NCBI GenBank assembly: GCA_037975125.1
Contig: CM075853.1
Span: 37,336,113 to 37,400,112, forward strand
Reading direction: 5' to 3'
DNA: 64,000 bases
From: Latrodectus hesperus
Lineage: Eukaryota > Arthropoda > Arachnida > Araneae > Theridiidae
The notes under the pieces are model-generated. The model searched no databases. It worked only from the letters and a program-made list of their open reading frames with translations, and was not told the origin of the DNA. Positions 12,266 through 23,239 of the stretch are shown in pieces. Made by a program: the position numbers and the translations under genes. Position 1 is the stretch's first letter; each line of letters starts with the position of its first letter.

Positions 12266-12279
12266 CAAGGTATTGGATT
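12266..12279. repeat. right copy of 14-bp target site duplication
   Basis: CAAGGTATTGGATT, identical to 8918-8931. Confidence 0.7.
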
Positions 12280-12289
12280 GATTATTGTA

Positions 12290-14410
12290 AATATATGAAT
12301 TTCAGGATTGATCTTATACAACACATGTTAGCAGCATGCCATTTGTTGGAATAAAACATTTCCACAAATAAATTTAAAACATATATCTCATATCACTAAA
12401 ATGCAACTTTATTCAAATATGTAAAAGCAAACTTATGAAATAAAAAAATCTAGAAAGAAATTAATATTACCTGGAAAAATTAATATATACATTTTATTTC
12501 ATTTGAATTTCTAAAAAAAACAACTTGCTTCTGCACATTCTAATAAATGTGTCCTCAAGTAGTTGACAATAATATTTGATTGAAACAAGATCAAGCCAAT
12601 TTAAATATTCCATCTCTTCAGCAGATTTTAGAAAATAGAATGTCATTAAAAAGTCAATTTCTCATTCCTGATTTAGGTGAGGATTTCATTCTAGAAAGTC
12701 TTAAATAAAAGCATTCATGATTAGACAAAAATTTTAAAAACAGAGAAATTTAGAAATTTCGTGAAATAATATTAGCATTGATAAAAAGTATATTGATATT
12801 ATTTTTAAAGGAAAAAATGATGTTTTTCAAAAAATCATGCATTATACCCAATTATGTGAAATTTTATGATTAAATATGAAAAATACTTCGAATTTAGCAA
12901 TTTTAATGACTTATTTAATAAAACAAACTTAAAATAGTAAATGTTAAATTAAAATAGTTTTCTTCATTATAGCTAGATATTTTACATCCTATTCTTAGAA
13001 ATAACTAATGAGTAAATTCTTAATTTATAAGTAAGAGAATAATATAATTTTCATATTATTCTTATTTAAATTATTTTTAAGATAAATTCTTAATTTTTGA
13101 TGATAACAATTGTACAGCAAACAAGCATAACAGATCAGATGTATTTAAATCATATTTTGTCTTATATGTATTTAAATAATTTTGCCTAACCTTGTCTTAT
13201 TAGATAAATTTTAAAGGTAAATATAATTCTGCGTGAGTAAATAAAATAAGTTTGAATGTAAAAGATTGTAAGAAGTAAGAGAGTATAGAGATGTTTGGAA
13301 AAATAAATTCTTCATTGGAAAAAACTTAATTTAAAAAATTCAAATTGAAAGCAATTTTTTTTTTGAAAAAGACAACAATTTGAATATGATGTTTATTTTA
13401 TGAATACTAGCGTTTTATTCAATCAAAAGTTATATAAAAAAGTTTTCAATCTAATCATTCCAAAAGCAAAGGTACAACGATTCTTATTTTATAAATCTTA
13501 ATAAATTAAATTGGATAAATTACTTTTAAAGCATATAATTTCGTAAAATGTTTTTAAAATGGGAAAAATATTTTTAATTATAATAATGTGGAAAATTTAG
13601 AGACAAAACTATATCTTCACAATTTTATACTCAGAATAAGCAGATGATATAAATCCCACATAACAAACAGGGGTCATTATATCCTTTGCGAAATATAAAT
13701 GATAATCACTTGTCGCATGGACTTTTAAATCTTCTGTCCGACGGTGTTCGAAGCTAATTTTTCATAAATTGCCTTCTTAAGTTTTGAATTTATTTAATTC
13801 AAGTAGTTTTATTTACTTACTTTTTTATGCTTTAAAAATATTGTGTCGATTAAGTATATTTTTGCACGGGCCTTCATAATAAAAAAGTTATCTTATTCTT
13901 AATTTTTGCATATCAGTTTACTTCATCTTTGAGTGATCTTCTGAATTTTTATTCGCATTTTATTTGAATAAATTAGATCAGATCATCCATTGATTATTTT
14001 TTGGCTTAAATGACTAAATTGCAATTGTGCAAAACCTTAAATATTTATTGCTTCAATTTTTAAATTAAGAAATCTGTTGTAACTAAAAACAATTAAGTGA
14101 AAAAATATGTAAATTCTTATGGTTGATATAATTTTTTTATTTACAGAAAGCTTAATACTGAAGGGAGAAATAATATTTCATAAGAAATATATTTTAGTAA
14201 TTTTTTTGAAAATATTTTTGTTATTTTAGCTCTTGTTCATTGCTCTCTCGGAATTATATTTTCTTTCAACACCAATGAAAATAAAAATAAAAAATACTAA
14301 ATTATTTTTTTTGCCATCGCAAATAAACAAGTTAAATAATAATAGTATTGAACTTGAATTACCACAATATATAAAAAAAAACATTTTATTATAATTTACC
14401 TAAAAATCAT
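12290..14410. other. AT-rich stretch with one small unique patch
   Basis: Noncoding AT-rich sequence. The exception is about 13625-13765, which has more balanced composition and includes ACAGGGGTCATTATATCC. It has no ORF and no repeat resemblance, so it might be a small regulatory element, but nothing more can be supported. Confidence 0.4.
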
Positions 14411-14415
14411 ATGTA

Positions 14416-15823
14416 CACTACTGGCCATTAAAATTGCTACACCAAGAAGGAATGCAAATAACAGAACGATATTTATTGGACACATACATTATAGTGGAAA
14501 GAACAAGTGATTAGATTTACAGGAAATTAGGATGTATAGATCTTGAGAAATCAGTACCCAGAGCAGCCACCTCTGGCTGCAATAACAGCATTTATCCGCC
14601 TAGGCATGGAGTCAAACAGAGATTGTATGGCATGTACGGGGATCTCAGTCCATGCAGCTTCAACACTATGCCACAGTTCATCGATAGTAGTAGATGGTGA
14701 GTGATGGCGTGCCAATCGCTCGGCAACCATTGACCACACGTTCTCAATTGGTGACAGATCAGGAGAACGTGCTGGCCAGAGTAAAAGTCGAACCCGTTCT
14801 GTATCAAGGAAGTTCAGAACAGTACGGGCAACATGCGGTCGTGCATTATCCTGTTGAAACAAAGCATTAGGGAGGCCTCGAAGATAGGGCAGAGCCACGG
14901 GCCTTAACACATCGGAAATGTAACGGTTGCTGTTCAAAGTGCCGGTAATGCGAACAAGAGGTGATCGAGACGTGCATCCAATGGCACTCCATACCATCAC
15001 TCCAGCAGATGGGCCAGTATGGCGATGTCCAATGCAAGCTGGCAATGCGCGTTCTCCACGATGCCTTCAAACACGCATGCGGCCATCATGGTCCTGTATA
15101 CAGAACCGAGATTCATTTGTAAAGATGACGTGATGACATTCCCGCGTCCAGGCTCGTCGCTGATCACACCATTGAAGGCGCTCCTGTCTGTGACGCAGCG
15201 TCAATGGTAGCCGAAGCCATGGTCGCCGTGCAGACAATCCATACTGCTGCAAACGTCGTCGAACTATTCGAGAAAAAACTTGTTGCCTTGCAAATGACTC
15301 CATTTCTCGACTCAGGATTTGTGACGTGGCTGTACGATCCCTTGTGAGCATGCGGATAAGATGTCTGTCTTCTCTGCTGTTAGTGATAGGGGGTCGCTGA
15401 GATCCTGCATGACGTTCCGTATGATTGTCCTGAACCCATCGATTCCATATTCTGCTAACAGACATGGGGTCTCGACAGACGCGAGCAGCAATATTGCTGT
15501 ACGATAAACCGCAATCCCGGTAGGCTATAATCCTTCCTCGATCAAAGTCAGACACGTGCTGATAGGCATTTCTTCTTCTTACACGAGGCATTACAACAAC
15601 TTTCTTTGCCGAAAACAACGTTGAAACGGAAATTGAGTATGAGAAAACTGCTATCAAATCTCTGGTTTTATACACATTGTAGATGTCGCTACTGTCGTCT
15701 GCTTTGTATGAATGCGCTGAAAATCTAATCATTTGCATATCACAGCAAGTTCTACCTGTCATGCAAATTTCACGTGTGTGGTGTGCTGCCTTCCTGATGT
15801 AGCAATTTTATTGACCAGTAGTG
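14416..15823 (-). mobile_element. Tc1-like DNA transposon, nearly complete
   Basis: Inverted terminal repeats of about 35 bp run from 14416-14450 (CACTACTGGCCATTAAAATT then GCTACACCAAGAAGG) and 15789-15823. They match except for a few substitutions. A TA dinucleotide sits immediately outside both ends (14414-14415 and 15824-15825), the standard Tc1/mariner target duplication. The 1408-bp element contains one transposase reading frame on the minus strand, and nothing else. The good TIRs, intact TA flanks and long frame indicate a fairly young insertion. The ends could still be recognised by transposase supplied by another copy. Confidence 0.95.
14551..15591 (-). pseudogene. Tc1-like DD34E transposase with one nonsense codon and a catalytic Asp-to-Asn change
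   Basis: The 346-codon frame starts MPRVRRRNAYQHVSDFDRGR at 15591 and ends CSGY-stop at 14551, a normal Tc1-like length. An N-terminal paired-type helix-turn-helix (DFDRGRIIAYRDCGLSY, then SRIWNRWV) binds the terminal repeats, and the C-terminal half is the DD34E nuclease. The second Asp (QQDNARPH, codon 14848-14850) and the Glu (SPIENVW, codon 14743-14745) are intact with 34 residues between. The first Asp, expected in TDESRF, is Asn (TNESRF, codon AAT at 15115-15117). A single in-frame TGA at 15067-15069 splits the protein. The surrounding R-V-stop-R-H-R-G-E suggests it replaced a Trp codon. The reading frame extends upstream to 15762 without a stop, but the MPRVRRR methionine fits the family start. 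The protein is almost certainly inactive. Confidence 0.93.
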
Positions 15824-16049
15824 TATTTCTTCTTACAGCAATTAGTTTTTATCTTAAAAATAGTTATAAAATAAATATAAATTTCTTTAAACGCAATAAT
15901 TATGTTAAATTTTGTATTGATAAAATGAGTTTTGTAATAATCTTGCAAATATTCTTTTATTTTATAAATATTTCTATATGTTTCTACATCATCTTTTATT
16001 ATTCAAGATTTAAATAAGACTTGATTAAAAGTTCTTTAGTACTGGTATT

Positions 16050-16340
16050 GTGGGGTGGCGATGACCAGATTGGTTAGGGTATTCGTTCTAGATTTGGAAA
16101 GGTAGTGGTTTTGAATGCCAACTCAATCGATGATCCGCCGTGTTCGCTAATGATCATGATCGCATTGTCCTCCATGTGAAATGATATCTGTGGGTGGCAG
16201 GCCAAGACTGGAAATCGTTTGCTTTGTCCCTACTTCTTAATTACGAATGCGTACCCACTTTTGGAGAGACAATGACACACCCACCTTTTGACGCACTATA
16301 TAAGGTACCACTTCCACCCTTTGTTGTGCGGAGAAATGGG
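16050..16340 (+). mobile_element. tRNA-derived SINE, family sharing the GTGGCAGGCCAAG core (copy 1)
   Basis: The head has tRNA-like A- and B-box segments (AGATTGGTTAGGG; GTGGTTTTGAATGCCA, a drifted GGTTCGAATCC). The body then shares an ordered set of blocks with copies at 20690-20885, 23240-23620 and 59270-59480: CCATGTGAAATGA, GGGTGGCAGGCCAAG, then TTTGTCCC and TTAATTACGAA. It is mildly diverged from those copies. No terminal tail or target duplication is obvious here. Confidence 0.7.
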
Positions 16341-16519
16341 GAAATTGTAATAGAATGACTTTAAACAAAAAAAAATATTGTAGAAGTCACGTGAATACCG
16401 TATAATATTTGGTAATATAAATCAGAATTTCTTCAATAATTTTATGGTTGCAGCTGTTTGAGCTTTAAGGAATCTCACGCATAATTTCCAAAGAAAATTT
16501 AATTGATCTTTTTATTTGT

Positions 16520-16925
16520 TTTTGTTGTTGCTTATGACACTTGGTCAAGCCAAGCTCGCTATGCCGTTGGCAGTGTGAATTAAATCAATAAAGAGCACGT
16601 CTTTCGTTTGGATCAGAGCACCACGAAGGTGACAGTACGACTTTGCTCTAATAAGGTGCCTCGTCATTTTGAACCACGGTCAGGTGACCAGGCCACACTT
16701 GAGCTGGCACTCTCCTCTCCACATCCACGCCACACCAGCGGAAGGACTTTGGACGTCACATATTAATGTGGACACGTCCCCAACCCACGGAGTTCCAGTA
16801 ACTGAGTGAAGGAGAGTACACCGTGGTCACCCTCGCAACCACTGCCCGCGGCAAATGATGCTTCACTTTGCTGAGCTCATGGGAAGCGGCGTGAAGCTAT
16901 TGGGCCATTGGAGCTCTTTTTTTAT
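16520..16925 (-). mobile_element. GC-rich dispersed repeat (copy A), probable SINE or LINE end
   Basis: This is a strikingly GC-rich block in AT-rich surroundings. On the minus strand the core (16862 to 16655) aligns colinearly with 30736-30927. Shared blocks are ATCATTTGCC, GGGCAGTGGTTG, AAGTCCTTCC, GGCGTGGATGT, GGTTCAAAAT and GAGGCACC. The minus strand ends CAAGTGTCATAAGCAACAAC, the same kind of tail seen on other retroposed copies here. I recall similar sequence as a common repeat in orb-weaver spiders, but this is memory, not a search. Confidence 0.75.
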
Positions 16926-16929
16926 TTGT

Positions 16930-18195
16930 AAATATGATCATCAGTAATATTTCTTACATAAATTTTTTTTTATAAAATAATTCGAGTTATTTTTTTCTGT
17001 TATAAATTTTATTTAAAATTATTAACTAACGAAATCAATTCTACAGATAAGATGGGTAAATGATGAACATCATTAGCAGATTAACAGTTTCTGATTTCAA
17101 AAACTATCTCAGAGAAGGTTGTTTTTATTAGTTTCAAAATTTATTTCACAAGTCAAAGGCCTTGATAAAACTTGTTTTTGGGTCCCAAAAGTGAATGTTG
17201 TGTAATAAACTAAATCAGTAACAGTTCAAAATATCTTACAATGAAAATAATGTTTTTGAATATTATGAATTGCTTAAAAATATTACCGTTAAAAATAAAT
17301 ATTCACAACAGTATACAATAAAAGTAAACAAAATGTATTCCTAAATCAAATGGTTCAGAAGAAATAATATTGTAAATTATTATACGAATAATATTATAAA
17401 TTATTAGCATAAAAATTTCATAATTTTATTAGATAGGTAATTATAATAGGAATTTTATTTGCGTGGCTTCGTTCGAAACAAAATATTTGCCTGGTTAAAG
17501 AATAAGATTCAAAATTAATTTCATGTTTATTATGTGTGTCATTTATTATTTATTTTTCATGTTTATGTAATTTCTGCATATTTGTTTTTAAATAATAACT
17601 TGTTAAAGATAAAAATTAATGCATGGTAAAATATGATTTACGGTTTAAAAAATACTTTATCAATTGAAAAAAAAATTTACATCAATAATGAGCAACTTTA
17701 AAATAGTGTGAAAGTCTATAAATAAGTTCATTTTTACGTAATTTCAAATTTTTTACGTGAATTATTATGAATTATATTTAAAATTCATTGCTAAAGATGA
17801 AAAAGATTTTAACTCTACAACTTTTTAGCTTCAAACTAATCGAACAAATATTTAAGAAAAATAATCAATATATACATAAATATCTCATAAATAATTTTAC
17901 AATTTACTTATGCTTAAAATTTAAATTTATTTTTCTTTTGAATTGCACACATTTAATCATATAATTAGGTTTTTATTTATTCTGTATAAAAACTTATATT
18001 TTAGCAATAATTAATGAAACACAATTTTTGCGGGCATTACTTTGCAAGCAATTTCTAGAGTTCATAAACTCTATTATAAATTTACTACGACTTGGTTTTG
18101 CACTACTATGTCTATACACGTTACTTAAGAAATTATAAAATTTTGGTAATTAAAAACTGCATATGGTATAAAAACCTAATATTTCTTTCAGTAAT
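16930..18195. other. AT-rich gene-free stretch
   Basis: AT-rich noncoding sequence without recognised repeats or ORFs. Confidence 0.6.
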
Positions 18196-18199
18196 TGGA

Positions 18200-19010
18200 G
18201 CTAGAGCGTAGCTTAATTTCAGAATTTTACCACAAAAATGTATCCTAAAAACCAGCTGTGCAAAAATTATTGTTTTTTCTATCAACTAGAAGGACCTCTT
18301 GGACTTAATATGAGGACATTTCTCAATAAATTGCAGAGTAGAAAGAAGGAAATTTCCCATTTTTTTTACCCATTATTCCTGCGGGAGGGATTTTTATGGC
18401 GAAGTTTCTCGGAAGATAAATCGCCAAAGTCCCTCACCTTACATACACAACAGACAACATTTTCGCCAGAGAGCGAACGCAAGAGCTCTTAAACCCAGCT
18501 AACACAAAACGGGCTTCCCATTTTACCGGCCGCTTTTCCCCACCGTTGTTTTCCCTGCAAAGGCCCACTGCCGCTCAAATAATTAAATTGCTACGGGCTC
18601 CTTATTTGTCGCCCTCCTTAATTACAAGAAAAGGGGCCGGGGGAAGAAATAGACGTGCGTGTGTGTGCTAGGAAATTCCGAGCTCACCTTTCATTGCATC
18701 AGAAGGGAGGAGACGCGTGTGGGGGTGGATGGGAAGAAAGAGGAGGGAAGAAAAGATCCTTTGTGTGCACCATTAGAGAAATTGAAATTTATCTATTGAC
18801 AGAGGCGTTATTAAGGAAATTGGCAAGCCGACGGTAATTGAACAATGTTGGGTAATGAACACACACACTCCCCCGCTCCTCTTCGTCCACCCCCACTCCT
18901 TCGTTCTATTCTGTTCTCGCTGGCAGACGAAAAGGAAGTAAGTAGTGGCAAAAGAAAGGTTTTCGTCTAGAGGGATCGGCAACATATTTAGGAACCTTGA
19001 CATCTAGTTG
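18200..19010. other. GC-enriched unique island (candidate regulatory element)
   Basis: A sharp compositional island with ordered non-repetitive sequence: TTACCGGCCGCTTTTCCCC near 18520, CAAATAATTAAATTGCTACG near 18577, CCTCCTTAATTACAAG near 18614, and TTGAACAATG (Sox-type core) near 18837. Several short overlapping ORFs of 60-84 aa occur on both strands but none has a recognisable domain. The second half is purine-rich on the plus strand and then pyrimidine-rich. It may be a promoter or enhancer, or an untranslated exon. Confidence 0.35.
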
Positions 19011-19014
19011 AGTT

Positions 19015-19615
19015 AATTATTATCTAATAATACATTATACGTACAGCTGTTAGAAAGAGAACGAGACTCGGTTATGATTATTTGGAGATTGTTTGATTGC
19101 GAATGATGGAATTCTCGTTTTAATTCAGTAATTATGTTTGCTAAATAGTCAGAAAAAATTATTATGTAGGAAGATAATATTTATTAACACGTAATTTTCA
19201 TTTTGTTGTTTATCTTAAGATAATTATCATTCATATATTTATTCAAATTTAACAAAAGCCATTTAAGATAAGTAAATTGCCATTAATAATTTACTTAATT
19301 GTTTAAATATTGCTAAAGTATACTTTATTCACTTTCGTAATTAATCGTTCAGTTGTAACATTAAGACAGTATTTAGGATAATTGAGCTATGTTTATATGA
19401 GATAATACTAAACTAAATGATTGTGATTTGAATATCCAAATATCTTATGCTTATGTGCAAAATATTTATTGAAGATATTATTTTATAAGCCATATCAGAG
19501 ATATTACTAGCATTCTGATATAATAATATTCTGGTCGTTATGTAAAAATTCGGTATGGAAATCACCTATCACTTCATTCATGAAAACTCATTTATATCAT
19601 TCACAGTGATTAACA
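19015..19615. other. AT-rich gene-free stretch
   Basis: Nothing recognisable. Confidence 0.6.
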
Positions 19616-19621
19616 TACCTG

Positions 19622-19690
19622 GTCTTACTATGATCGAGTGTTAGAAAAGTATTTTTCGACGAGGAAAGCTCTGAGTTTGATTCTAGTCAT
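19622..19690 (+). mobile_element. possible decayed tRNA-like SINE head
   Basis: TATGATCGAGTGTTAG followed about 35 bases later by GAGTTTGATTCTAG is spaced like pol III A and B boxes, the second being a drifted GGTTCGATTCC. The body beyond it (19700-20040) is not matched to any other copy here. Confidence 0.35.
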
Positions 19691-19694
19691 TGTT

Positions 19695-20690
19695 CATGAT
19701 CTGACATCTGGGCCAAACTATAATGTTTCAGTTTTCTCTATACACATTTTACAAGGCAAGTACTTGGAATTGTCCTGTTTTCAACATTTAAAACAAATGA
19801 ATACATAACACTAATTATGAAAAATTCTTCCATGAGACAGCACACGATTGTTCAAAGGTCAACTATAAGCATATGTACTCCATGGTGCTAAAATATATTA
19901 AACCATGACATGACAGTCAATTTTAAGAAAATTGCTGTAAATGCCCCCAAAAGAGTAATAAATTGACAGACTTTACTTTAAGTTAAAATGTAACATTAAA
20001 AACGAACAGCCCAAAATCAAACAACGTGCTGCCATGAAAGAAATGTGACTTTTCACTTTTGTGAATCACTTTTCACTTTTTGTGAATCACAAGAAATCAC
20101 TTTTGGGATTTTCTGTCATGGTTTGTTTGGCGGCATAGTAGTTCCATTTTCCAAATGTAAGAAAATTCAACTGATATCTCTGATAAAAAATGCAAGTTTA
20201 CTTATAATGCCTTTCAGAAATCAGTAAAACTCATACCTAAATACAAAAACTTCTTTTACTCACTTCCAAATGTTAAAGTTTTATCAAACGAACAGAAGGA
20301 GAAATGTTTCATATTTCAGTACTAAAATGAACATGGCACTTCTGTTTTGTGCAGGATGGTTTCCGGGTTTGGTCTTGTTATTCGAATGCCTACTGTGAGG
20401 AGTTTATATACATACATATGACGGGTAGGGGATGAAAGCAAGCATATACCCTATGCAACATTGAAAATTCAACTCCAAAAAAGTGGCCAGAAAATTATGC
20501 AAATTTTAGTATAGACGTACTTAAACAAGTTATATAAATGATGTGAAATGCGCAACAATGTAGCACTCGCTGAGTAAGATTTAAAAAGGAAGGAACTTGT
20601 AGAATATGCAAATTCTGTTTCGTTATTTTTGCTTGGGAAATCATTGCAGAATTTTTTTCTAATATCTGTGGATGCTTGTAATTGCAAAGA
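19695..20690. other. mixed noncoding stretch
   Basis: Moderately AT-rich, with no recognised gene. The 107-aa minus-strand ORF at 20469-20792 overlaps a SINE copy and is not credible as a gene. A short tandem duplication is listed separately. Confidence 0.45.
20049..20089. repeat. 20-bp tandem duplication
   Basis: CTTTTCACTTTTGTGAATCA is followed at once by the same unit with one extra T. The two copies differ only by that T. Confidence 0.85.
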
Positions 20691-20885
20691 ATGCCAAAGA
20701 AAGTTCCAGCTCAAAGTATTATCCGAATTTGCATCTGGGTGTGGCAGGCCAAGTATTGTGGGTCTTCTAATTAGTCCTTGCTTTAAAATCATGAAGACTC
20801 CATCCGGGTTGCTTCTATGTAACTGGAAGAGTCTAACTCAGGGCTAGGTATAGAAAAGTATGTCTGTGCAACAACAACAAGGAGA
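20690..20885 (+). mobile_element. SINE copy of the GTGGCAGGCCAAG family (copy 2, partial)
   Basis: It shares GTGTGGCAGGCCAAGTAT, then TCTTCTAATTAGTCCTTGC and ATGAAGACTCCATCCGGG, with the equivalent blocks of the 23240-23620 copy in the same order. It ends GTGCAACAACAACAAGG, a retroposon-type tail. The head is missing or unrecognisable. Confidence 0.55.
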
Positions 20886-21475
20886 AGGGTGATCATACAG
20901 AGAAAGACAGGTCTGTCCATATGGTAAAACCTCAGCAGATAAACAAGTAGTGTTTACAACTGTCTTGTGTGCATCAGCTGTGACAAATATGGTTGGAAAA
21001 AGGAAATGAGACAAGTTTCAAGGCTGCCGGTACAGCTAAAATCGTCAGTACATGTGGATCGTAGCATCCACCTTTAAATTTTTGAAACGTTTTACAGTTA
21101 GTCTAATATAGCCTAAGACTTAAATGATTATTTCAGCAACCAAATATTATTAACTATGGTTTTGATTTTAAAAACAGGCTACGTCTTGATCTGTATTAAA
21201 ATCAAATAGAATTATAACAATTTCGCTGATTATCATTCTTGGCAATGGGTTTAAGAAGATAGCGTATGTGAACAACACAAACTTCAATAGCATTTTATTT
21301 CAAAATATTTCCATTAATGGTTATGTGTTTGTTTTTTCTCTTAAGTGCTTTTACAAAGTATTATTTTGTCTGAAATTTATAAGCAGGAAGCTAACAAAGA
21401 ACAGTGATGGTTAGAGTGTCAGCGATTTATATAAATAATATGCTGAAAAATGATATGTGAAAAATCATTTGGTTA

Positions 21476-21512
21476 GTGTCAAAGAGTTGTTGAGTCAGTT
21501 TTTAAGGACCTC
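21476..21512. repeat. left arm of mariner inverted repeat
   Basis: Reverse complement of 21812-21849 with one substitution and one single-base gap over about 38 bases. The arms are separated by 299 bases. Confidence 0.9.
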
Positions 21513-21795
21513 TATGCTATCGAAGGTAACGCCCTTCATATGGTTTGACAAGGAACGGAAAAGATGGTAATCGGTCGGTGCAAGGTCCGGAGAATACGGC
21601 GGGAGTTGGTGGACTTCCCATTCGAGTTCTTGGAGTGCGGCTTTGACGACTTGTACAACATGGGGCCTGACATCGTCCATGGAAGGAGTATGGTTTGACC
21701 ATGTCGATCAGGTCTTTTCAGTCAAATAGCCTCATTCACGCGGTGTAGCTGGGCAATGTAGAGCTCCTTGTTGACTGTGGCATTCTTTTCGGGTA
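21480..21795 (-). pseudogene. mariner-like transposase fragment
   Basis: The minus strand encodes NATVNKELYIAQLHRVNEAI, a stop, LKRPDRHGQTILLP, then (shifted one frame) DDVRPHVVQVVKAALQELEW and PPYSPDLAPTDYHLFRSLSNH ... KGVTFDSIEVLKN-stop. This is the catalytic centre of a mariner transposase: the second catalytic Asp (usually in HDNARPHV, here DDVRPHV) and the D of SPDLAPTDYHLF, which makes up the DD34D triad. The stop at the end replaces the Trp codon that is TGG in the inverted partner at 21812. The N-terminal third is absent. Confidence 0.85.
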
Positions 21796-21811
21796 TTTCC
21801 CAGTGCTTCAA

Positions 21812-21937
21812 GAGGTCCTTAAAAACTGGCTCAACAACTTCTTTGACACCAGACTAGACGATTTTTGGCGGAACAGCATCAACAAATTGGTTGAGAGGTG
21901 GGAAGAGGTTGTAAACAGCAACGGTGAATATATATAA
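21812..21937 (+). pseudogene. mariner-like transposase C-terminus, opposite orientation
   Basis: A clean plus-strand frame reads EVLKNWLNNFFDTRLDDFW then RNSINKLVERWEEVVNSNG and ends EYI-TAA at 21935-21937. This is the C-terminal end that should follow the minus-strand fragment at 21480-21795. Its first dozen codons duplicate that fragment's last codons, but in inverted orientation. Together they form a broken element whose two parts face opposite ways. Confidence 0.85.
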
Positions 21938-21949
21938 TTGATTAACTTA

Positions 21950-23235
21950 TTGACATAATTATTGTTTTTCTTTCAAATAAAAGTCTTTGGTAAAAACGCT
22001 ACGAACTTATTCCCCAACCTAATATATTTAAGAATATACTTAAGAAATTACTATTCAATCACATATAGTTATTTGATAAGCACAGATTTGGATTTTCAAC
22101 TCTTTATTCAGGGAGAAATGAGATTGATTTGGAATATTTTGCATGTTATCTTTTTATATAATCTTTGAACAATTTTCCAATAAAGAGCAGTGTAGTATAT
22201 GGTCAGTGCATTCCAAAGTGATTGTTGTTATTTAGGAAGAAATAGGACGAATGAAATAGCAGAATGTCAGGTATTCGGAGAACTTCGTCGATCATTTCCG
22301 GTGAGCACAGGATCGAGAACTGTCATACCTGTCAACGGACTCTTTTATTTTAGCGCAAGAGAATTCTGAATGATGAAGCAACATTCGTTTGTTTTTAAAA
22401 CAAATTCTGATAGGCGTAACCAGAAAGATAATAAAACTTCTCTTACTTGTGCTTATTTCTAAAGTATTTATACTAAGATATAAGTAAGTGTATTATCGAA
22501 GTAAATATATTTTAAATATTTGTACCAATGTTAAAATATACTTAAAATATAATTAAATGTTTTTATTATTGAATTAAAAATAATTAATCTCACTCAGAAA
22601 ATTCAAAACATGTTAGTAAATTTACTAAAATAAATTTACTCTTACCGAGTCTTTACAACATATTTATTGAAGTGAAAGGTTAAAATTCAACAACACTTTT
22701 GATTATTGAAATGAGATTGTTTTGTTTTTAATTGAAATAAGATTGTTCTTTTAATGAGAACACGTGCAAACATCATATCTGTTGAAATACATACTTGTAA
22801 GTTTACGGATTATTTTCCTTGTAGTGCATACACAAAAGCACTATGCATATTATCAATTAAATACTGTCTACAACAAATATCTTTTAGATATCATTACGTG
22901 ATAGATTTTAAGAGTCTCTAGTGCAGCTTTCTATAGTTGAGATGTTTATAATATTTTCATGCAAAAATAGTACAATTCTTGTTCTTCTTAAATTTCGAAA
23001 TATTTACTTAAACATAAATAGTTACAAGAAATATAGTAGTTTTTATTTTAAAATTTATGATACATTACGACAAAAGAATAATTGACAAAACTTTTTTGTT
23101 CCATTAAAACTGCAAAAAGTGAGAATTAATATAAATTATAATAGAAGAGAATTTGATTTACTTATTTTATTGTTTTAATTATAACTAAATAATTTTTGGC
23201 AATAATGGCAAAAAAATTAAATACACAATTTTATT
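21950..23235. other. AT-rich gene-free stretch
   Basis: AT-rich noncoding sequence. A slightly GC-richer patch near 22250-22340 shows no ORF or recognised repeat. Confidence 0.5.
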
Positions 23236-23239
23236 TTAT

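Noticed and set aside
15592..15762. N-terminal extension of the Tc1-like transposase frame
   Set aside because: Open by chance; the family start is the methionine of MPRVRRR at 15591.
20469..20792. 107-aa minus-strand ORF
   Set aside because: Overlaps a SINE copy and has no domain.
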